From an uncultured Verrucomicrobiota bacterium (GTDB lineage Bacteria; Verrucomicrobiota; Kiritimatiellia; RFP12; UBA1067), in assembly GCA_946631345.1 (NCBI GenBank), contig CAMPAA010000010.1, positions 1 through 26,142 of the forward strand: 26,142 bases of DNA. Reading direction: 5' to 3'. Shown here piece by piece: positions 20,651 through 26,142 of the stretch; within the stretch, counting starts at the first letter, position 1, and every line of letters begins with the position of its first letter. The translations under genes were made by a program, and so were the position numbers. The notes beneath the pieces are model-generated. The model did no database searches. It was not told the DNA's origin and saw only the letters and a list, made by a program, of their open reading frames with translations.

Positions 20651-23600
20651 ATGAAACAGCCTAACACAGTGGTATTGCCGTGTTTTCCCATCCTCCTGCT
20701 GTCCTGCCTCTCCTATGCCGGCTTCGCCGCCGCACCGGTCGCGTTCAAGGATGCGGCGAAGATCAAGAGCTGGGATGCGTGGGGCGACGGCGGCAAGATG
20801 CCGACGACCTGGACGTTCAAGGAGCGCAAGTGCGTGACGCTCGACAAGATCCGCAAGATGTCGAGCGGCCTCGAGCCTGCCGGCATGCTTGAGGTGCGTC
20901 CCGCGAAGGCCATCCGCTCCAACATGTGGTCTGTCGGATGCGAGACGATGGATCGCGACTACGCCGACTGGGACCAGTACAAGTTCCTCCTCGGCGGCCT
21001 CGGCGCCACGCGCGGACGCCTCTTCAGCGGATGGGCCAAGACCGAGCAGGAGAAAGGCAAGTACGACTTCTCGTGGCTTGACCCGCAGGTGCGCGAGATG
21101 GCCGCGATGGGCGTGAAGCCGTGGATATGCATCTCCTACGGCAACCCGGTGTGGGGCAGCGACTTCCGCCTCGGCATGAAGGTGCGCCAGGTCACGGACA
21201 GCCCGGAGGCGTTCGCCGCATGGATCCGGTACGTGAAGGCGCTCGTCGCGCGCTACAAGGATGTGGTGGACGAATGGGAGATATGGAACGAGCCATTCGG
21301 CCAGCGCGAGGAGTACGCCAAGATGGTCTACGAGACCGCGAAGGCCGTGAAGGAGGTTCAGTCCGGTGCGACGTGCCTCGTGACGGCGATCGGCTGGAAC
21401 AGGGATCCCGCGAAGAACGACTACGTGACCGTCCTTGAGAAGCTCAAGCAAGAGAACGCCCTCGACCTCGTGAAGTGGTGGATATACCATCCCTACTCGC
21501 CGGTGCCGGAGTCCAGCTACCCTCAGGCGATGGAGCTGCGTCGGCTCGTGAAGTCGTATTCGCCCGACTATGACATAATGCAGGGCGAGACGGGCTGCCC
21601 GGCGCAGCTTGAGTTCGCGCATGCGATGCACTCCATAGAGTGGACCGAGTACTCCCAGGCGAAGTGGAACCTCCGCCGTGCGCTCGGCGACTACGTGCGC
21701 GGAATCCCTTCGAGCTGCTTCACGTTCATCGACCTCCAGTACACGTTCATGCTGCAGAGCTTCGGCCTCGTTCGCTCGAACACGCTCAAGCAGCCCGTGT
21801 ACCGCCGCCCGAGCTACTTCGCGATGCAGAACGTGTACTCGTACTTCGACGAAGACGTGCATCCGATATCCGTAGAGACGCGCGAAGTGAACGGCAAGGA
21901 GATGACGGTGGCGAAGTTCGAGCGGCAGTCGCGCCACATGTGGGCCGTCTGGTTTTCGGGGAAAAGACCCGATGACAGGCTTGAATACGAGCGCGCCGAC
22001 CTCGGGTTCCTCGGCCAGCCGAAGGACTACGTGTGGGTGGACCTCATGCGCGGGGTCATCGGAAAGCTGCCCACGTTCCGCTACGTGCCGGTGTGGGACT
22101 CCCCGGTGCTGCTCGCCCCGAACGGCCAGGTGCCGCGCCAGACGGTGTGGGCGGAGATGAAGCCTGCGGAGATCGTAGATGCCATCTACCGCCCGAACCA
22201 CCCATACGGGCAATTCAAGGGAACAGGCAACTACCGCAAGATGGACTGCGCCGACGAGCCGTGGGCGGCTATGGCCACCACGAACTTCCTGCCCTGCTTC
22301 GACCGTTACGGGCAGTTCAAGCACCGCGAATGGCCAGGCAAGACGCACTCCGACGACGAAATGCGCGCCGCCGCCGAGGAAGAGGAGAAGGATCTTGCCG
22401 CACACCCCGGGCCTGATGGCCGGGACAGGTTCGGCGGATGGGAGGCCGGGCCGAAGCTTGAGGCAACGGGCCGCTTCCGCACTGCGAAGGTCGATGGCAA
22501 GTGGTGGCTTGTCGATCCTGACGGCCGCCTCTTCTGGAGCTGGGGCGCGGTGCGCGTGACTCCCAGCTCCGCAGTCACGCCGCTCAACGGCAATCCGCGC
22601 ACGCCGAAGTGCGGCGGCGCGCTGCCAGATCGCGACTGCCTGTTCGAGGGGCTGCCTGGGAAGGGCGATCCGCTCGCCGCCTTCTACGACACCTATGATG
22701 CGCTGCTTCTGCCGTTCTACCTCAAGCGCGGCGAGACGCGCCGGTTCGACTTCTCGGCGGCGAACCTGTACCGCAAGTACGGCGAAGGCTGGTTCGAGCG
22801 GTTCTCCGATTCCTGCCACCGCCGTCTCAGGAGCTGGGGCGCGAACACGATCGCCAACTCCTCAGACCTGAAGATATGTCTGCAGGATCGCACGCCGTAC
22901 GCGGAGCGCATAGAGTGCCAGTCGCGGCCGATCGCCGGCAGCTGGGGCCAGTGGGCGAAGTTCCGCGATCCGTTCGACTCATCGTTCAAGGAGGGCGTGG
23001 CGGCGGCGCTCGCCGAGCACGGCAGGGAGGCGCATGACCCGTGGTGCATCGGGTTCTTCATCGACAACGAGATTCAGTGGGGCGCGTGTCACGAAGACCT
23101 GGCGAGATGGACGCTGTGGAGCCCGGACGACCAGCCGGCGAAGGTGGAGTTCGTCAGGCGGCTTGCCGCCAAGGGCGTGGCCTTCGACAGAAACGACCCT
23201 GGCACCGTGCCTGCCGCCGAGCTGCGGGCGTTCACGGATGTTCTTGTGGAGGAATACTTCAAGTGCACGCGCGAGGCGGTGAAGTCGTTCGACAAGGACC
23301 TTCTCTACCTTGGCTGCCGTTTCGCCGGTTCGGCCCGTCCATGGGCAATCGCCGCCTGCGCGAGACACTGCGATGTGGTGAGCTACAACATCTACCGCAG
23401 CCAGATCGGCGACTGGCGGCTGCCGAATGGGCTGGATGCGCCGGTGCTCATCGGAGAGTTCCACTTTGGCGCGCACGACAGGGGGCTGTTCGGCGCCGGG
23501 CTGATCAACTCCGGTTCGCAGGCCGGACGCGCCGCGGCATTGAAACGATATGTGGAGAGCGCGCTCGCCAATCCGCAGATCGTGGGCGTGCACTGGCACC

Positions 23601-23761
23601 AGTTCTCAGACCAGCCGACGTCGGGACGCTTCGACGGCGAGCATTTCCAGGTGGGCTGGACCGACGTATGCGACCGTCCCTACCCCGAGACGGTGGCCGC
23701 GCTCCGCGAGGCGGGCTACCCCATGTACGAGACGCGGCGGAACGCGCCGCCCGCGAAATAG
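20651..23761 (+). CDS. exported two-module glycoside hydrolase (clan GH-A barrel plus agarase-like barrel)
   Basis: A 1036-residue protein with signal peptide MKQPNTVVLPCFPILLLSCL; LLSC also fits a lipobox, so surface lipidation is possible. The first module (~85-400) is a TIM barrel with acid/base E214 in EIWNEP and a candidate nucleophile E313 in QGETG, resembling GH39/GH5-type enzymes. After a beta-rich linker, the second module (~610-1030) opens with GRFRTAKVDGKWWLVDPDG and carries FIDNEIQWG (E807) and LIGEFHFG (E936), typical of agarase-annotated proteins of PVC and marine bacteria. Substrate is not readable; a galactan, fucan or similar acidic polysaccharide is plausible. An upstream in-frame ATG at 20561 overlaps the SDR gene and would bury the signal peptide, so 20651 is chosen. 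Followed by a transporter at 27 bases. Confidence 0.85.
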   Translation: MKQPNTVVLPCFPILLLSCLSYAGFAAAPVAFKDAAKIKSWDAWGDGGKMPTTWTFKERKCVTLDKIRKMSSGLEPAGMLEVRPAKAIRSNMWSVGCETMDRDYADWDQYKFLLGGLGATRGRLFSGWAKTEQEKGKYDFSWLDPQVREMAAMGVKPWICISYGNPVWGSDFRLGMKVRQVTDSPEAFAAWIRYVKALVARYKDVVDEWEIWNEPFGQREEYAKMVYETAKAVKEVQSGATCLVTAIGWNRDPAKNDYVTVLEKLKQENALDLVKWWIYHPYSPVPESSYPQAMELRRLVKSYSPDYDIMQGETGCPAQLEFAHAMHSIEWTEYSQAKWNLRRALGDYVRGIPSSCFTFIDLQYTFMLQSFGLVRSNTLKQPVYRRPSYFAMQNVYSYFDEDVHPISVETREVNGKEMTVAKFERQSRHMWAVWFSGKRPDDRLEYERADLGFLGQPKDYVWVDLMRGVIGKLPTFRYVPVWDSPVLLAPNGQVPRQTVWAEMKPAEIVDAIYRPNHPYGQFKGTGNYRKMDCADEPWAAMATTNFLPCFDRYGQFKHREWPGKTHSDDEMRAAAEEEEKDLAAHPGPDGRDRFGGWEAGPKLEATGRFRTAKVDGKWWLVDPDGRLFWSWGAVRVTPSSAVTPLNGNPRTPKCGGALPDRDCLFEGLPGKGDPLAAFYDTYDALLLPFYLKRGETRRFDFSAANLYRKYGEGWFERFSDSCHRRLRSWGANTIANSSDLKICLQDRTPYAERIECQSRPIAGSWGQWAKFRDPFDSSFKEGVAAALAEHGREAHDPWCIGFFIDNEIQWGACHEDLARWTLWSPDDQPAKVEFVRRLAAKGVAFDRNDPGTVPAAELRAFTDVLVEEYFKCTREAVKSFDKDLLYLGCRFAGSARPWAIAACARHCDVVSYNIYRSQIGDWRLPNGLDAPVLIGEFHFGAHDRGLFGAGLINSGSQAGRAAALKRYVESALANPQIVGVHWHQFSDQPTSGRFDGEHFQVGWTDVCDRPYPETVAALREAGYPMYETRRNAPPAK

Positions 23762-23788
23762 CGCCGAATCCGAACAGGTTGCCGCACA

Positions 23789-25027
23789 ATGAAGAACGGA
23801 TACAGATGGCTGCTGGTCGCGATGCTTAGCTGCGCGTTCTTCTTCCATCAGGCGGACCGCGCGCTCTTCGGGCTGCTGACCATCCCGATCCAGGATGAAC
23901 TAAAGCTCACCGACGTGCAGATCGGTTGGATAAACACCACGCTGAGCTGGACTCTCGCCGCAATGACGGTCGTGGCCGGTTTTCTCGGCGACCGCTTTTC
24001 GCGCAAGTGGATCATAACTCTGTCGCTCATCGCATGGTCGCTGATGACGGTGTGCATGGGCTTCATCGGAGGGTTTGCCGGGGCGCTGTTCTTCCGGTCG
24101 ATCGCCACCGGGGTGGGCGAGAGCTTCTATGCGCCGAGCGCGTACGCGCTCATTGCCGTCCACCACAGGGAGTCGCGTTCGCTGGCGCTTTCCATCCACC
24201 AGGCGGCGCTGTACATCGGGCTTATGGCGTCCGGGCTGATCGTCGCGTGGGCCCTTGGCGCCCTCGGCAGCTGGCGCAACGTGTTCATCGCGTTCGGGCT
24301 TGCCGGCTGTGCGCTCGGCGTGGCTTTCGTCTGGTTCCTGAAGGACGGAAGGGATGCGGGGCGCGGAAGGCCGGAAAGGCGAAACGCGGAGCACGAAACC
24401 CTCGAAGCCCTTCGCGCGTACTTCTGCAACCCCTCTGCGCTCTGTGCGACGGCGGGGTTCGTGGCAATCGTCTTCGTGAACAACGCATATCTCTTCTGGG
24501 CTCCGAAGTTCGCCGCCGAGAAGTTCGCCGTCGGAGTGGGGGAGGCTGGGCGCGGCGTGATGCTGTGGCACCACCTCGTCGCGTTGGGTGCGATTCTCCT
24601 CGGCGGCGCGGTTACAGACCGTTTCGTGGCGCGCATGCCGCGCTTCCGGCTCGGATTCCAGGTCGTCGCGCTCGCCTGCGGAGCTCCTGCGCTGCTCTGG
24701 ATCGGGCTTGCGCCGTCGTTCGCGTCGCTTCTCGTCTCCGCCGGAGCATATGGCGCGTTCCGGGGCTTCTTCGAGGTGAACACCCACGCCTCGCTCTTCG
24801 ACGTGGTCGAGCCGGCGTACCGCTCCACTGCGGTTGGGCTTCTCAACATGATCGCGTTCTTCTTCGGCGGGCTTTCCGGCATCGCGATGGGCGCTCTCTC
24901 GCACCGCTGGGGCGTGAGAGGGTTCGAGATCGGCTTCGGCGTGATGGCCGGCGCATATCTCCTCGGTGCGGCGCTGATGGCTTTCAGCTTCTTCTTCACG
25001 TTCAATCGAAATAGGATAATCGAATGA
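23789..25027 (+). CDS. major facilitator superfamily transporter
   Basis: A 412-residue inner-membrane protein with about twelve hydrophobic helices. Loop 2-3 carries the MFS motif GDRFSRK (residues ~68-74), and a charged central loop KDGRDAGRGRPERRNAEHE separates the six-helix halves. The sequence GESFYAPSAYALIAVHH in helix 4-5 and GAFRGFFEVNTHASLFDVVEP in the second half resemble anion/sugar-acid MFS carriers. The substrate is not readable; the position between a glycoside hydrolase and an enolase-superfamily dehydratase points to a mono- or disaccharide or a sugar acid. The ribosome site is weak (ACAGG, distant). The stop overlaps the next start in ATGA (25024-25027), indicating tight coupling with the dehydratase. 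Confidence 0.92.
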   Translation: MKNGYRWLLVAMLSCAFFFHQADRALFGLLTIPIQDELKLTDVQIGWINTTLSWTLAAMTVVAGFLGDRFSRKWIITLSLIAWSLMTVCMGFIGGFAGALFFRSIATGVGESFYAPSAYALIAVHHRESRSLALSIHQAALYIGLMASGLIVAWALGALGSWRNVFIAFGLAGCALGVAFVWFLKDGRDAGRGRPERRNAEHETLEALRAYFCNPSALCATAGFVAIVFVNNAYLFWAPKFAAEKFAVGVGEAGRGVMLWHHLVALGAILLGGAVTDRFVARMPRFRLGFQVVALACGAPALLWIGLAPSFASLLVSAGAYGAFRGFFEVNTHASLFDVVEPAYRSTAVGLLNMIAFFFGGLSGIAMGALSHRWGVRGFEIGFGVMAGAYLLGAALMAFSFFFTFNRNRIIE

Positions 25028-26142
25028 AAATCACCGGGATAAAGACATTTGCCATCGACTGCTACCGCACGAACTGGGTGTTCGTGAAGGTGCTCACCGA
25101 CGACGGCCTGTCTGGGCTTGGCGAGGGCACCCTTGAGTACAAGGAAGGTGCGCTCGCCGGCGCGATTGCCGATCTGGAGCACGCGCTCATCGGCAAAGAT
25201 CCGTTCGATACGGAATGGATCCTACATTCCAACTACCGCGATGCCTACTGGCGCGGAGGCCCCGTGCTGATGAGTGCGCTTTCGGCCGTGGACATGGCGC
25301 TATGGGACCTGAAGGGCAAGGCGCTCGGCGTGCCGTGCTGGAAGCTCATGGGCGGCAAATGCCGCGATGCCGTGCCATGCTACGCCAACTGCTGGTTCGC
25401 CGGGGCGAAGGAGCCGGAAGAGTTCGCCGCCAAGGCGACTGCCGCCGTGGAGATGGGGTTCAAGGGGCTCAAGTGGGATCCCTTCGGCAAGAACTACCGG
25501 CAGCTTCCCCCAGACGACTTCCGCAAGGCGATGAAGTGCGTGGCGGCGGTGAAGGCCGCCACGGAGGGGCGTGCAGAAATCCTCATCGAGTGCCATGGAC
25601 GCTTCGATCTTCCCACGGCCCTGCGCGTGTGCAACGCGCTGGAGGAGTTCGATCCGTACTGGGTCGAGGAGCCGATCATCCCGGATACCATGCGAGCGCT
25701 GGCCGACCTGCGTTCGCGAGTCCGCGTGCCGATCGCCTGCGGCGAGCGCCTCTACACCATACAGCAGGTCATGGACGTGGTCGAGCTGCGCGCCTGCGAC
25801 TATCTGCAGCCGGACTCCTCCCACGCCGGCGGCATAACTGAGATGAAGAAGATCGCCGGCATCTGCGAGGCGCATCATGTGCCGTTCTGCGCCCACAACC
25901 CTTCGGGGCCGGTCGCCAACGCCGTCACGCTCGCCCTCGGCGTGTCCACCCCCGGCTACTGCATCCACGAGACGCTGTTCGACGACGTGCCGTGGCGCGG
26001 CGAGGTTGTGGACGAGGACGTGCGTTTCTTGAACGGCATGATGTACCCCTCTGACCGTCCGGGACTCGGCATCGAGCTTGACGAAGAAGCGGCGGCCCGC
26101 CATCCCAAGCAGGACCATTGGCTCCGCCACTACGCCGGAACG
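25024..26142 (+). CDS. enolase-superfamily sugar-acid dehydratase (mandelate racemase/galactonate dehydratase group), cut by right edge
   Basis: 373 codons are open to the window edge with no stop; full length is probably only slightly longer. The N-terminal capping domain (1-120) has the usual 20s loop GLSGLGEGT. The barrel carries the metal ligands E189 (IECHGRF), E215 (VEEP) and E241 (CGERLY), and the catalytic histidine-aspartate pair H291 (AHNPSGP) and D264 (QPDSSHAGG), with E316 in IHET. The H191 in ECHGR corresponds to the acid of D-galactonate dehydratase. The first metal ligand is Glu where that enzyme has Asp. It likely dehydrates an aldonic or uronic acid to a 2-keto-3-deoxy acid; 3,6-anhydro-galactonate cycloisomerase is a related alternative. 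Start ATG overlaps the transporter stop. Confidence 0.88.
   Translation, partial: MKITGIKTFAIDCYRTNWVFVKVLTDDGLSGLGEGTLEYKEGALAGAIADLEHALIGKDPFDTEWILHSNYRDAYWRGGPVLMSALSAVDMALWDLKGKALGVPCWKLMGGKCRDAVPCYANCWFAGAKEPEEFAAKATAAVEMGFKGLKWDPFGKNYRQLPPDDFRKAMKCVAAVKAATEGRAEILIECHGRFDLPTALRVCNALEEFDPYWVEEPIIPDTMRALADLRSRVRVPIACGERLYTIQQVMDVVELRACDYLQPDSSHAGGITEMKKIAGICEAHHVPFCAHNPSGPVANAVTLALGVSTPGYCIHETLFDDVPWRGEVVDEDVRFLNGMMYPSDRPGLGIELDEEAAARHPKQDHWLRHYAGT

Noticed and set aside
20399..22819. Long open frame (about 806 codons) on the minus strand opposite the SDR and glycoside hydrolase
   Set aside because: Low-complexity Arg/Leu/His-rich translation without motifs; the + strand genes have clear catalytic sites across the whole span.

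Overview
The window is about 26 kb of GC-rich, gene-dense bacterial chromosome. Every protein gene I can support lies on the + strand; a tRNA cut by the left edge lies on the - strand. A single pseudopilin with an N-terminal GFTLVELLVVIGILG-type helix, a mosaic of housekeeping genes, and an agarase-like glycoside hydrolase operon together suggest a PVC-group bacterium, most likely Kiritimatiellota or Verrucomicrobiota from a gut or similar carbohydrate-rich habitat. That assignment is inference from gene style; there is no rRNA or marker gene to settle it. I see no CRISPR array, insertion sequence, phage gene or integrase, and no intergenic stretch longer than about 230 bases.

Layout. (1) 1-146: 5' part of tRNA-Pro(GGG) on the - strand, with its promoter, facing away from rhaA. 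(2) 147-4391: L-rhamnose isomerase, then a pseudopilin followed three bases later by the primosomal helicase PriA. (3) 4563-8135: a promoter, then glucose-6-phosphate isomerase, a small two-helix membrane protein, and unusually short glutamate racemase and IspH genes, closely packed or overlapping. (4) 8203-10379: an exported 719-residue protein joining a phosphodiester glycosidase (NAGPA-like) domain to a histidine acid phosphatase domain, with its start codon almost at the predicted transcription start. (5) 10449-12617: a MacA/HlyD-type adaptor lipoprotein and a two-S1-domain RNA-binding protein, each with its own promoter. (6) 12810-18201: an M16C (PreP-like) zinc protease and MutS. (7) 18342-26142: a beta-CASP RNase, an SDR oxidoreductase, a two-catalytic-module glycoside hydrolase, an MFS transporter and an enolase-superfamily sugar-acid dehydratase (cut by the right edge), with only short gaps or overlaps.

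Functional logic. The last four genes read as a saccharide utilisation unit: an exported hydrolase releases sugar, the MFS protein imports it, the SDR could oxidise it, and the dehydratase removes water from the resulting sugar acid. The fusion at 8220-10379 has the two activities needed to strip a sugar-1-phosphodiester cap and then the exposed phosphate from a glycan; it is the most novel-looking protein here. A second striking pattern is a recurring extended -10 promoter (TGNTATAAT, usually preceded by T/A-rich bases). It lies upstream of seven of the transcription units including the tRNA, with one GATAAT variant before the pseudopilin, and mostly lacks a recognisable -35 box.
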